Part shown: positions 36,921-47,994 of the stretch, piece after piece | Layout: each line of letters opens with the position of its first letter | How positions within the stretch are numbered: position 1 is the stretch's first letter | NCBI RefSeq assembly: GCF_009749405.1 | Contig: NZ_WBIQ01000001.1 | Coordinates: forward strand, 124,001 to 188,000 | DNA: 64,000 bases | Direction: 5' to 3' | From: Agromyces lapidis | Lineage (GTDB): Bacteria; Actinomycetota; Actinomycetes; Actinomycetales; Microbacteriaceae | Notes under the pieces: generated by a model | What the model was told of the DNA's origin: nothing | The model's database searches: none | What the model saw: only the letters and a program-made list of their open reading frames with translations | Made by a program: the position numbers and the translations under genes

Positions 36921-37856
36921 GTGACCACCGCTCCGCTGCCCGAGATCATCGCCATCGGCGAGACGATGGTGCTCGTGGCGCCCGCGCTCGCCGAGCCGCT
37001 CGCCGAGGCGCTCGACTTCCACCTCGACGCGGGCGGTGCCGAATCGAACGTCGCGTCGCACCTGGCGGCCCTCGGCCATGCCGCCGCCTGGGCGGGCCGG
37101 GTCGGCGACGACGCGCTCGGCCGTCGCCTCGTCGCGCAGCTCGCGGCCCGCGGCGTCGACACGCGCTACGTCGAACGCGATGCCGAGGCGCCGACCGGGC
37201 TCTACGTGAAGGACCCCGGCAACGGCGTGCAGTACTTCCGGGCCGGCTCCGCCGCCTCGAGGATGTCGCCCGAGTTCTTCGGCGCGCTCCCGCTCGACGG
37301 CGTGCGCCTCGTGCACCTCAGCGGCATCACCGCGGCGCTCTCCGCCTCCTGCGACGCGATGCTCGACGCCGCCGTCGAGCGCGTCCGTTCGAGCGGCGCG
37401 CTGCTCAGCTTCGACGTGAACCACCGGGCGGTGCTCTGGCCGGGCGATCCGTCCGACGCCCTCGCCGCGGCCGCGAGCCGCCTCCGCGCACTCGCCGCCG
37501 GCACCGACGTCGCCTTCGTCGGGCTCGACGAGGCCGAACGGCTCTGGGGTACGGCGACGCCCGCCGAGGTGCGGGCGCTGCTGCCCGAGCCCGAGCGGCT
37601 CGTCGTGAAGGACGGCGATGTCGGGGCCACCGAGTTCGCGCGCGACGCCGACGGCGGCGATGCCGTCGAGCACGTCGCCGCGCACCGGGTCGAGGTCGTC
37701 GAGGCCGTCGGCGCCGGCGACGCGTTCGCCGCGGGCTACCTGGGCGCGCTCCTCGACGGTCGCGACTCCGTCGAGCGGCTGCAGGCCGGCCACGACCGGG
37801 CGGTGCTCGTGCTCGGCGAGACGAGCGACTTCCCGCGCGAACTCAGTACCCCGTGA
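36921..37856 (+). CDS. kdgK: PfkB-family sugar kinase, probable 2-keto-3-deoxygluconate kinase
   Basis: 311-aa ribokinase-fold kinase. IIAIGETMVLVAP at the start is typical of KdgK. The substrate segment GGAESNVASHLAALG and the C-terminal signature VEAVGAGDAFAAGYLGALL with the catalytic aspartate are present. It is expected to phosphorylate KDG at C6. KDPG aldolase follows 61 nt downstream, which supports the assignment. GTG start at 36921; the upstream in-frame ATG (36885) lies within the operator repeats and is not used. Confidence 0.85.
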   Translation: MTTAPLPEIIAIGETMVLVAPALAEPLAEALDFHLDAGGAESNVASHLAALGHAAAWAGRVGDDALGRRLVAQLAARGVDTRYVERDAEAPTGLYVKDPGNGVQYFRAGSAASRMSPEFFGALPLDGVRLVHLSGITAALSASCDAMLDAAVERVRSSGALLSFDVNHRAVLWPGDPSDALAAAASRLRALAAGTDVAFVGLDEAERLWGTATPAEVRALLPEPERLVVKDGDVGATEFARDADGGDAVEHVAAHRVEVVEAVGAGDAFAAGYLGALLDGRDSVERLQAGHDRAVLVLGETSDFPRELSTP

Positions 37857-37917
37857 TCCGACCGCGCACCGCACGACCGCGCACCGCCCCGACCCGCTCC
37901 CAGTGAAAGGCCTCGTG

Positions 37918-38529
37918 ATGACCACGATCGACAACGCCGCATTCGACACCCTCCTCGCGGACCGCCCGCTGATGGCGATCTTCCGCGGCTTCGGCGTCGA
38001 CCGCAGCCTCGCGCTGGCGCGTCAGGCGTGGGAGCTCGGCATCGACGTGGTCGAGCTGCCGATCCAGTCCGACGTCGACGTCGAGGCGCTCGCCGCCGTC
38101 GCCGAGGCCGGGCGCGCCGAGGGCCGGATCGTCGGCGCGGGCACCGTGGTGTCGCTGCGGCACGTCGAGCAGGCCGCCGCCGCGGGGGCGGGGTTCACGG
38201 TCAGCCCCGGGTTCGACGAGGCCGTCTCGCGCGCCTCGTTCGAGGCGGGCATGCCGCCGCTCCCTGGTGTCGCGACCGCGACCGAGGTGCAGCGGGCGAG
38301 GGCGCTCGGCCTCACCTGGCTGAAGGCGTTCCCGGCCTCGCTCCTCGGACCCGGGTGGTTCGGCGCGATGGCCGGGCCCTTCCCCGAGGCGCGCTTCGTC
38401 GCCACGGGCGGCATGGATGCCTCGAACGCGGGCGAGTTCCTCGCCCGCGGGGTGCGCACGGTCGCCGTCGGTGCTGCGCTCGAGGATCCGGCCCAGCTGC
38501 CGGCGCTCGCCGCGCTGCTCGCGCGCTGA
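37918..38529 (+). CDS. eda: 2-keto-3-deoxy-6-phosphogluconate aldolase
   Basis: 203-aa class I aldolase that splits KDPG into pyruvate and glyceraldehyde 3-phosphate. MAIFRGF (R23), VVELPIQSD (E46), VGAGTV and the Schiff-base lysine K136 in TWLKAFPASLLG are visible. Length is normal. The ATG follows AAAGG. It ends the plus-strand branch of the sugar-acid cluster and is closed by a strong terminator. Confidence 0.92.
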   Translation: MTTIDNAAFDTLLADRPLMAIFRGFGVDRSLALARQAWELGIDVVELPIQSDVDVEALAAVAEAGRAEGRIVGAGTVVSLRHVEQAAAAGAGFTVSPGFDEAVSRASFEAGMPPLPGVATATEVQRARALGLTWLKAFPASLLGPGWFGAMAGPFPEARFVATGGMDASNAGEFLARGVRTVAVGAALEDPAQLPALAALLAR

Positions 38530-38541
38530 GGCCAGGCCGTC

Positions 38542-38587
38542 ACGACGACGCCCGGTGCGGGGGATTCCCCGCACCGGGCGTCGTCGT
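38542..38587 (+). terminator. Terminator after KDPG aldolase
   Basis: A 21-bp perfect stem beginning ACGACGACGCCCGGTGC closes a GATT loop and is followed by TTC. It is the longest perfect terminator stem in the window. Confidence 0.88.
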
Positions 38588-38653
38588 TTCGCGTGCACGC
38601 CGCGTCGGCCGCCGCGCCGCTCGCCGTGGCATCCGGACTAATTGAATGAATTG

Positions 38654-38700
38654 TTTCCGGTTACTTCATTTTCTGTTAGGGTCGCTTCCAGTAACGACCG
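38654..38700 (+). promoter_or_regulatory. Promoter region and possible ROK operator of the Opp-type operon
   Basis: An AT-rich island for this genome contains TTTCCG and TAGGGT (38677-38682) 17 nt apart. GGTTACT (38659-38665) and AGTAACG (38690-38696) form an inverted pair flanking the -10. AGTAA also occurs just before the ROK gene (44324). The ROK regulator of this operon is the likely binder. Confidence 0.45.
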
Positions 38701-38767
38701 CACCACGATCCTGCACGCGGCGTACTGCTCTTCCCACGCAATGAAGCACGAGAGGAATGACGGAACG

Positions 38768-40429
38768 ATGATTCGATCCAAGCGCTGCATCGCGGTGGCG
38801 CTCGCAGCCGGGGCCGCCGCGCTCGCAGTCGGCCTGACCGGGTGCACGCCCTCGACCGGGTCGGGCGGCGACGCCGCGGTCCTCCGGGTCTGGGCCGGCA
38901 GCGCCACCCCCATCAACAACAACTTCAACCCGTTCGCGGTCGACACCGCCGTGCACGCCACCTTCGGTGCGATCTACGAGCCGCTGTTCTTCTTCAACCA
39001 GCTCTCGGCCGACGCGCCCGTCGGGCTCATCGGCGACGGCTACGAGTACAGCGAGGACGGCCGCACGCTCACGGTGACCATCAAGCCAGACCTGAAGTGG
39101 AGCGACGGCGAGGACCTCACGGCCGCCGACGTCGCCTTCACCTTCGGGTACGGCTCGAACAAGTCGGAGCAGTTCGTGTCCGCCGAGGCCACCGACGACA
39201 CCACGGTCGTGCTCACCTACACCGAACCCCAGTTCACGAGCGCCTCGCTCACGCTCGGATCGACGTACATCATCCCCGAGCACATCTGGGCCTCGATCGA
39301 CGACTTCATGGCCGAGACGAACCCCGAACCGGTCGGCTCAGGCCCGTACGTGCTGAAGAGCTTCTCCGACGCGGCGTACACCGTCGAGGCGAACGAGCTC
39401 TTCCGAGACGGCGCCCCCGCCGTCGAGCAGGTGCAGTACGTCGGGCTCGACTCGAACCAGTCCTCCCAGGACCTGCTCACCACCGGCAAGATCGACTGGG
39501 TCGGCCAGTTCATCGCGAACCCCGACGCCGTCACCGGGTCGGGCGAGATCACGACGCTCAACCAGCAGCAGGACCCGACCACGATCACGACGTGCGCCAA
39601 CGCCGAGCTCGGGTGCGTCGGTCCGCAGACCGACCCCGCCGTGCGCCAGGCGATCAACCTCGCGATCGACCGCGCCACGATCGCCGAGAAGGCGTTCGCC
39701 GGCCTCGCGGGCGAGTCCTCGCCGTCGTTCACCCTGCAGCCGCGCGACGAGCAGTGGCTGAGCGATCCCGAGCTCGCCACGAGCCCGCAGCAGGCGGATG
39801 CCGCCGAGGCGGGCGCGGTCCTCGAGGCCGCCGGCTACACCAAGGGATCCGACGGGTTCTACGGCAAGGACGGGACCGCGATCGAGATCGACCTGTTCTC
39901 GCCCGACGGCTGGACCGACTACAACGACGCGGCGAAGCTCATCTCCGAGCAGGCGGCGGAGGCCGGCATCCGCATCAACGCCCGCACCGTCTCGGACGCC
40001 GAGTACTGGACGCCGATTCAGAACGGCGACTTCCAGATGGCGCTCTTCGGTCTCACGCAGAGCCTCGTCGCCGACCCGTACTCGAACTACCACGAGTACT
40101 TCGCCGGCACCTCGACCGCGAAGGTCGGCGAGCCCCCGCTCGTCGGGCAGAACTACTCCCGCTACACGAACCCGACGGTCGACGCGGCGGTGCTCGCAGC
40201 CGGTGCGACGCAGGACGTCGCGGCGAAGCAGGAGGCCTACGCGACGATCCAGGCCGAGATCGCGCGCGACCTCCCGTACATCCCGGTGGTGCTGAACGCC
40301 TCGCAGTCGTTCTTCAACACCGAGAAGTTCAGCGGGTGGCCGACCGAGGACGAGCTGTACGCCGCGCCGCTGCCGTATCTCGCAGTGGCCAACGCGGTCG
40401 TGCTCACGCACCTCACGCCGGTCGAGTAG
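38768..40429 (+). CDS. Oligopeptide/oligosaccharide-type ABC binding lipoprotein (SBP family 5)
   Basis: 553 aa with a signal peptide and lipobox LTGC (C26). The mature region has NNFNPFAVDTAVHATFGAIYEPLFFF and LTVTIKPDLKWSDGEDLTAADV, the classical DppA/OppA signature region (shown in parts). Family-5 proteins bind peptides, nickel complexes and, in many actinobacteria and Thermotogales, beta-glucan or chito-oligosaccharides. The operon continues with a ROK repressor, GH4 and a GlcNAc-kinase-like protein, so an oligosaccharide ligand is favoured. ATG 38768 is preferred because the signal peptide starts there; ATG 38741 is an in-frame alternative. Confidence 0.88.
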   Translation: MIRSKRCIAVALAAGAAALAVGLTGCTPSTGSGGDAAVLRVWAGSATPINNNFNPFAVDTAVHATFGAIYEPLFFFNQLSADAPVGLIGDGYEYSEDGRTLTVTIKPDLKWSDGEDLTAADVAFTFGYGSNKSEQFVSAEATDDTTVVLTYTEPQFTSASLTLGSTYIIPEHIWASIDDFMAETNPEPVGSGPYVLKSFSDAAYTVEANELFRDGAPAVEQVQYVGLDSNQSSQDLLTTGKIDWVGQFIANPDAVTGSGEITTLNQQQDPTTITTCANAELGCVGPQTDPAVRQAINLAIDRATIAEKAFAGLAGESSPSFTLQPRDEQWLSDPELATSPQQADAAEAGAVLEAAGYTKGSDGFYGKDGTAIEIDLFSPDGWTDYNDAAKLISEQAAEAGIRINARTVSDAEYWTPIQNGDFQMALFGLTQSLVADPYSNYHEYFAGTSTAKVGEPPLVGQNYSRYTNPTVDAAVLAAGATQDVAAKQEAYATIQAEIARDLPYIPVVLNASQSFFNTEKFSGWPTEDELYAAPLPYLAVANAVVLTHLTPVE

Positions 40430-40480
40430 GCCGAGCGGTCCCATGGAACGAACCTCCCCCACCTCGAGGACGGCAGCGGC

Positions 40481-41485
40481 ATGAGCTTCTACCTTCGGCG
40501 GGTCGCCTTCTACCTGGTGACCCTCTGGGCGGCGATCTCGCTCAACTTCCTGCTCCCGCGGCTCCTCCCGGGCGACCCCGCGGCGATCATGCTCGGCAAG
40601 CTCCGGCGGGCCAGCGGCGGGCGTCCCCTCTCCGAGGAGACGATCGAGGCGATCACCTCGATCCTCGGCGCCGGGAAGGACATGTCCCTCTGGGACCAGT
40701 ACGTGGCGTACTGGGGCCGGTTGCTGCAGGGAGACCTCGGGGTCTCCTCGACGCGGTACCCGGCCTCGGTCGCCGACCTCATCGCCGCGGCGCTGCCGTG
40801 GACGATCATCCTGGTCGGGGTCGCGACCGTCATCTCGTTCCTGCTCGGCATCGTCATCGGCGCCTGGGTGGGGTGGCGGCGCGGCACCTGGCTCGACCAT
40901 CTCGTGCCGGTGACGACCGTCTTCCAGTCGATCCCGTACTTCTGGCTCGCCCTCGTGCTCGTCGCGGTGTTCTCGGTGCAGCTGGGACTCTTCCCGATCG
41001 TCGGCGGGTACGACGTCTTCGAGTTCCCGGCCGGCCCCGAGCTCAGCTGGGCGTTCATCGGCAGCGCGGTCTACCACGCCATCCTCCCGGCGACCACGAT
41101 CGTGCTCTCCTCCGTCGGCGGCTGGCTGCTCGGCATGCGCAACATGATGGTGTCGACGATGTCGGAGGACTACGTCGTCACCGCCGAGGCGAAGGGGCTG
41201 ACGCCGCGCCGGGTGCGCACCAAGTACGCCTCGCGCAACGCGGCGATCCCGAGCCTCGCCGGATTCGGCATCGCGCTCGGCTTCGTCGTCGCGGGCTCGA
41301 TCGTGATGGAGCAGGTGTTCAGCTACCCGGGCATCGGCAAGCTCATGATCCAGGCGGTGCAGGGCCTCGACTACGCGCTCATGCAGGGCGTGTTCCTCGT
41401 GATCACGCTCACGGTGCTCGCCGCCAACTTCTTCATGGACCTCATCTACGGCTTCATCGACCCGAGGGTGCGACACAATGGATGA
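40481..41485 (+). CDS. ABC transporter permease, DppB/OppB-like
   Basis: 334-aa membrane permease. LRRVAFYLVTLWAAISLNFLLPRLLPGDP at the N-terminus (in parts: NFLLPRLLPGDP) and six helices are typical. The cytoplasmic loop YVVTAEAKGLTPRRVRTKYASRNA carries the EAA-like ATPase contact. It pairs with the following DppC-like permease, whose ATG overlaps this stop by 8 nt. Confidence 0.92.
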   Translation: MSFYLRRVAFYLVTLWAAISLNFLLPRLLPGDPAAIMLGKLRRASGGRPLSEETIEAITSILGAGKDMSLWDQYVAYWGRLLQGDLGVSSTRYPASVADLIAAALPWTIILVGVATVISFLLGIVIGAWVGWRRGTWLDHLVPVTTVFQSIPYFWLALVLVAVFSVQLGLFPIVGGYDVFEFPAGPELSWAFIGSAVYHAILPATTIVLSSVGGWLLGMRNMMVSTMSEDYVVTAEAKGLTPRRVRTKYASRNAAIPSLAGFGIALGFVVAGSIVMEQVFSYPGIGKLMIQAVQGLDYALMQGVFLVITLTVLAANFFMDLIYGFIDPRVRHNG

Positions 41486-42571
41486 CTCCCAGCCCACCCT
41501 CGATCGCGCGACCGACGACTCCGGATACGCGACGGGCGACGACGCGCCGTTCCAGTCGCCGGTCTCCGCCGAGGCCGTGCGCGAGACGAACCGGGAGGCG
41601 ACCGCCACCGCGGCGATCGCGGCGGCCCGCGCGACGCGCGGCGGGCGATTCCGCCACGTCCTGCCGAGCCGCTCGGGCAAGCTCGTCGCGGGGGTCGTGA
41701 TCGTCGGGCTCATCACGCTCTTCGGCATCTTCGGGCCCATGATCGCCCAGCCGCCCCGCGACTCGAGCAACGAGGCGCTGCAACCGCCCTCGGCCGAGCA
41801 CTGGCTCGGCACGACGAAGCTCGGCTACGACGTCTTCTCCCAGCTGGCCTGGGGCACGCAGGGCTCGCTCTTCATCGGGCTCGTCGCGGGCATCGTCGCC
41901 CTGCTCCTCGCGGTGATCTTCGGCGTCTTCGCCGGCTACTTCGGCGGCGTGCTCGACGAGGTGCTCACCCTCTTCACGAACATCGTGCTCGTGATTCCGG
42001 GCCTGCCCGTCGTCATGGTGATCGCCGCCTACGTGCAGAACGCCGAGGGGCTCGGGCCGCTCGCCCGCAGCTCGCTCCTCGTCGCGCTCGTGCTCGGCAT
42101 CACGGGCTGGGCCGGGTCGGCGGTGGTCCTGCGGGCCCAGGCGCGCTCGCTCCGCACCCGCGAGTACGTCGCCGCGGCCCGCGTCGCGGGCGAGAAGCCC
42201 GGGCGCATCATCTTCGTCGAGATCCTGCCGAACCTCGTGCCGCTGCTGGCCGCCCAGTTCATCTTCGGCGTCATCTTCGCCGTGCTCGGCGAGGCCGGGC
42301 TCTCCTACCTCGGGCTCGGGCCGACCGGTTCGATCACCCTCGGCACGATGCTGAACGACGCCCAGACCGGCCAGGCCGTCGGCACCGGCGCATGGTGGTG
42401 GTTCGTGCCGCCCGGCCTCGTCATCGCCGCCCTCGGCGCCGGGCTCGCCCTCATCAACTTCGCGATCGACGAGGTCGTGAACCCGAAGCTCAGGCTCGCG
42501 CCTGAGAACGCGAAGCGCCAGCGCCGGGCCGCCAAGGCCGGCCGGGGCGTCGCCGACACCGGAGCTTTCGC

Positions 42572-42575
<4 letters not shown>
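41478..42575 (+). CDS. ABC transporter permease, DppC/OppC-like
   Basis: 365 aa. A long hydrophilic N-terminal tail (about 65 residues, Asp/Thr/Ala-rich) precedes the first helix. HWLGTTKLGYDVFSQLAWGTQ is the DppC signature and YVAAARVAGEKPGRIIFVEILP the ATPase contact. The tail is longer than usual. The next gene starts at the stop (ATGA). Confidence 0.92.
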
Positions 42576-43464
<889 letters not shown>

Positions 43465-43468
<4 letters not shown>

Positions 43469-44313
43469 GCGGGCGCACCACGCCGCTCGAGGCCACGAGC
43501 CTCGAGGCGCGCCACCTCGTCAAGGACTTCCGCCTGCGCAGCGGGGTGAAGGTACGAACCCTCAATGCGGTGCGGGACGTCTCGTTCACCCTCGAGCCCG
43601 GGCGCACCATCGCCCTGGTCGGCGAGTCCGGTTCGGGCAAGTCGACGATCGCCCGGATGATGGCGAAGCTCGAGACGCCGACCTCGGGCGAGGTGCTGCT
43701 CGACGGGCGCGCGAGTGCGACCCGGGGGAGCGGCCTCGCCCGCTACCGACGCGATGTGCAGATGGTCTTCCAGGATCCGTTCAGCTCGCTGAACCCGTTC
43801 CATCCGATCCGGCACCACCTCGAGCGGCCGCTGCGCATCCACCACCCGAGCCTCTCGTCGAAGCAGGTCCGCGAACGCGCGGAGGAGCTGCTCGAGCGCG
43901 TGCGGCTCTCCCCGGCGTCGACGTTCGCCGACCGCCGGCCGCACGAGCTCTCGGGCGGCCAGCGGCAGCGCGTCGCGATCGCGCGGGCGCTCGCGCCCGG
44001 CGCCCGGTTCATCATCGCCGACGAGCCGGTGTCGATGCTCGACGTGTCGATCCGCCTCGGCGTGCTGAACCTGCTCGCCGAGTTGCAGCGGCAGGAGCAC
44101 CTCGGCGTGCTCTACATCACCCACGACCTCGCGACCGCGCGGCACTTCTCCGATGAGATCCTCGTGATGTATCGCGGGGAGATCGTCGAGCGCGGGCCGA
44201 GCGAGCAGGTGATCCTCGATCCGCAGCACGACTACACGAAGACCCTGCTGGAGGCGGCCGCCGATCCCGATCGGCTCGGGCGGCTGCGCGACGAGGTGCG
44301 GAGCGGCGGGTGA
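43465..44313 (+). CDS. ABC transporter ATP-binding protein, DppF/OppF-like
   Basis: 282-aa ATPase. Walker A GESGSGKST, FQDPFSSLNP, LSGGQRQR and Walker B FIIADEPVSMLD are intact, and the C-terminal HDYTKTLLEAA is typical. The ATG overlaps the OppD-like stop. The transporter is therefore complete: binding protein, two permeases and two ATPases. Confidence 0.94.
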
Positions 44314-44321
44314 GGCATGAA

Positions 44322-44348
44322 TCAGTAAACATTGTTATCAGATAGAGT
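44322..44348 (+). promoter_or_regulatory. AT-rich promoter/operator candidate before the ROK gene
   Basis: CAGTAAACATTGTTATC at 44323-44339 is followed by TAGAGT (44343-44348), a possible -10. GTAAACA and TGTTATC form a weak inverted pair. It may be an autoregulatory site. Confidence 0.35.
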
Positions 44349-44381
44349 GACCACGAACACGATTCGCGAGAGGCGGACAGC

Positions 44382-45554
<1,173 letters not shown>

Positions 45555-45565
45555 CCCGGCCGACT

Positions 45566-45591
45566 GCGGCGGATGCCGGGGCATCCGCCGT
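45566..45591 (+). terminator. Hairpin between the ROK and GH4 genes
   Basis: GGCGGATGCC and GGCATCCGCC pair with a very short loop 14 nt after the ROK stop. It belongs to the GGATGCC/GGCATCC arm family. Confidence 0.7.
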
Positions 45592-45654
45592 CAGGCCACG
45601 ATCTCCGCTCCGCGCCGGTGCGCGCGGTGCGTACCACGCACGGAATGAGGACCA

Positions 45655-46911
45655 ATGAAGCTCGCCATCGTCGGCGGTGGATCCACCTACACGCCCGAAC
45701 TCATCGACGGGTTCGCCCGTCTCCGCGACACGCTGCCGCTCGAGGAGATCCGACTCGTCGACACCGACGAGCACCGGCTCTCGCTCGTCGCGGGCATGTC
45801 GCGGCGCATGCTTCGGCATGCGGGGCACCCGGCCGCCGTGATCGGAACGACCGACCTCGTCGCCGGCGTCGCCGACGCCGACGCCGTGCTGATCCAATTG
45901 CGCGTCGGCGGGCAGGATGCCCGTCATGCCGACGAGACCTGGCCCCATGAGGCCGGTTGCATCGGCCAGGAGACGACCGGGCCGGGCGGGCTCGCCAAGG
46001 CGCTCCGCACCGTGCCGGTCGTGCTCCGCATCGCCGAGGTGGTGCGCGCCCACGCGAAGCCCGACGCGTGGATCGTCGACTTCACGAACCCGGTCGGCAT
46101 CGTGACGCGTGCGCTGCTCGAGGCGGGGCACCGCGCCGTCGGCCTCTGCAACGTCGCGATCGGGTTCCAGCGCCGCTTCGCCGCGATGTTCGACGTCGAC
46201 CACGTCCGGGTGCGTCTCGGCCACGTCGGGCTCAATCACCTGACCTGGGAGCGCAGCGTCGTCGTCGACGGCGAGGACCGCCTGCCCGGCCTGCTGCAGC
46301 ACCGGCTCGGCGACCTCGCCGAGGAGGTGCACCTCGCCCCGGCCCTGATCAGCCAGCTCGGCGTCGTGCCCTCGTACTACCTGCGCTACTTCTACGCGCA
46401 CGACGAGGTGCTCCGCGAACAGCTGCGCGAACCCACACGGGCCGAGGCCGTCCGCGCGATCGAGCGCGAGCTGCTCGAACTCTACGCCGACGACGCCCAG
46501 CACGAGAAGCCCTCGGCCCTCGAGGGGCGCGGCGGCGCGTTCTACTCGGAGGCGGCGATCGAGCTCCTCGCGGCGATGCGCGACGGCGGGAGCCGCTCCC
46601 GCGTGGTCAACCTGCGCAACGACGGCGTGCTTCCGTTCCTGCCCGACGACCACGTCATCGAGGTGCCGGCCGTGTTCCGCGACGGGGGATTCGTCGCGGA
46701 GCCGGTCGCGCCCCTGCCCGACGACATCCGGGGCCTCGTCTCGGGGGTCGCCGGATACGAACGGCTCGCGCTCGACGCGGCGCTGCATGGGGGCCGGGAA
46801 CGTGTGCTCCGCGCCATGCGGGCGCATCCGCTCGTGCTGCAGCACGACCGGGCCGAGCAGCTGACCGACCTGCTGCTGGCCGAGAACGCGCGCTTCTTGG
46901 AGTGGGCGTGA
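45655..46911 (+). CDS. Glycoside hydrolase family 4, 6-phospho-beta-glucosidase-like
   Basis: 418 aa. NAD-binding start KLAIVGGGSTYTPEL. The DFTNPVGIVTRALL segment and the metal ligands C165 (GLCN) and H195 (GLNHLTW) are the GH4 hallmarks. GH4 enzymes need NAD+ and Mn2+ and cleave by a transient oxidation at C3; CN.. members of this type usually act on 6-phospho-beta-glucosides. No PTS gene is present, so the phosphate would have to come from a kinase, possibly the overlapping BadF-type gene. GAGGA precedes the ATG. Confidence 0.88.
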   Translation: MKLAIVGGGSTYTPELIDGFARLRDTLPLEEIRLVDTDEHRLSLVAGMSRRMLRHAGHPAAVIGTTDLVAGVADADAVLIQLRVGGQDARHADETWPHEAGCIGQETTGPGGLAKALRTVPVVLRIAEVVRAHAKPDAWIVDFTNPVGIVTRALLEAGHRAVGLCNVAIGFQRRFAAMFDVDHVRVRLGHVGLNHLTWERSVVVDGEDRLPGLLQHRLGDLAEEVHLAPALISQLGVVPSYYLRYFYAHDEVLREQLREPTRAEAVRAIERELLELYADDAQHEKPSALEGRGGAFYSEAAIELLAAMRDGGSRSRVVNLRNDGVLPFLPDDHVIEVPAVFRDGGFVAEPVAPLPDDIRGLVSGVAGYERLALDAALHGGRERVLRAMRAHPLVLQHDRAEQLTDLLLAENARFLEWA

Positions 46912-47933
46912 CCGGGGGCACGGTGGGCGCCGGCGAGGATGCCCCGGCGTCCGGCGTCGTCGTGGCCGTCGACGGCGGCGGGTCGAAGACCGACGCCGTC
47001 GCACTCACCCTCGACGGCGAGCTCGTCGCGCACCGACGCGGCCCGGGATCGAGCCCGCACTTCGAGGGGCTCGGAGCCTCCGTCGCGCTCGTCGACGGGC
47101 TCGTGCAGCATGTCGCGGGGGAGCACCCCGTCGCGCACGCCGGCCTCTACCTCTCGGGGCTCGACCTGCCGCTCGAGATCGAGCAGTACGCCGGCGCGAT
47201 CGCCGGCCTCGGGTGGGCGGCGAGGGCGGTCGTCGAGAACGATCTCTACGCGCTGCTCCGCGCCGGCACCGACGCGCCCGACGCGGTCGCGGTGGTCTGC
47301 GGCACCGGAGTGAACGCCATCGGCGTCCGCGCCGACGGCGCCGTCGTGCGCTTCCCCGCGCTCGGCCCGCTGTCGGGGGACTGGGGCGGGGGCTCGGGTC
47401 TCGGCGAAGCGGTGCTCTGGCATGCTGCGCGCGCCGTCGACGGCCGCGGGCCCGACACGGTGCTCGTCGAGGAGATCGAGCGCCGCCTCGGCGTCGCCTC
47501 GGTGCCGCAGCTCATCGAAGAGCTCCATTTCGGACGCCGTGACTCCTCCGAGCTGACCGCCCTCGCCCCGGCGGTGTTCGGTGCGGCGCGAGCCGGCGAC
47601 GGCGTCGCGATCGCGCTCGTCGACCGTCAGGCCGAGGAGATCGCCGCGTTCGCCAGGGCGAGCCTCACCCGACTCGGCCTCCTCGATCGAGCCGTGCCCG
47701 TCGTGCTCGGCGGCGGGATCGCCCAGTCGGGCGACGAACGCCTGCTCGACGGCATCCGTGTGCGACTCGCCGAGGCTGCGCCGCGCGCGCGACTCTCCGT
47801 GGTGCTGTCGGCCCCGATCGTCGGCGCTGCGCTGCTCTCCCTCGCCGCTGCCGGGGCCGGCACGGCCGCGCTCGAGCGAGCCCGCGCCGCGGTCGCCGCC
47901 GCGGCGGCCGAGGCGGCGGTGCTCGTGCCGTGA
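46908..47933 (+). CDS. BadF/BadG/BcrA/BcrD-type ATPase, N-acetylglucosamine-kinase-like
   Basis: 341 aa of the actin/hexokinase-like ATPase fold. The phosphate-1 motif VAVDGGGSKTDAVAL is near residue 20, ENDLYALLRAG and VCGTGVNAIG form the sugar and phosphate-2 regions, and LGGGIAQSG matches the adenosine motif. Eukaryotic-type GlcNAc kinases belong here. The GTG overlaps the GH4 stop as GTGA, so the two proteins are made together. It could phosphorylate GlcNAc released inside the cell, or the imported disaccharide before GH4 cleavage. The C-terminus is very alanine-rich. Confidence 0.8.
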   Translation: MTGGTVGAGEDAPASGVVVAVDGGGSKTDAVALTLDGELVAHRRGPGSSPHFEGLGASVALVDGLVQHVAGEHPVAHAGLYLSGLDLPLEIEQYAGAIAGLGWAARAVVENDLYALLRAGTDAPDAVAVVCGTGVNAIGVRADGAVVRFPALGPLSGDWGGGSGLGEAVLWHAARAVDGRGPDTVLVEEIERRLGVASVPQLIEELHFGRRDSSELTALAPAVFGAARAGDGVAIALVDRQAEEIAAFARASLTRLGLLDRAVPVVLGGGIAQSGDERLLDGIRVRLAEAAPRARLSVVLSAPIVGAALLSLAAAGAGTAALERARAAVAAAAAEAAVLVP

Positions 47934-47959
47934 CGGCTCGCCGCAGGCAGGCGCGACGG

Positions 47960-47994
47960 GTGACGGCGTCGGCGACAGGGCGTACGCTCTGCCC
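47960..47994 (+). promoter_or_regulatory. Promoter of the VOC gene, leaderless
   Basis: GTGACG (47960-47965), a 17-nt spacer and TACGCT (47983-47988) are followed by the ATG after 6 nt. Confidence 0.5.
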
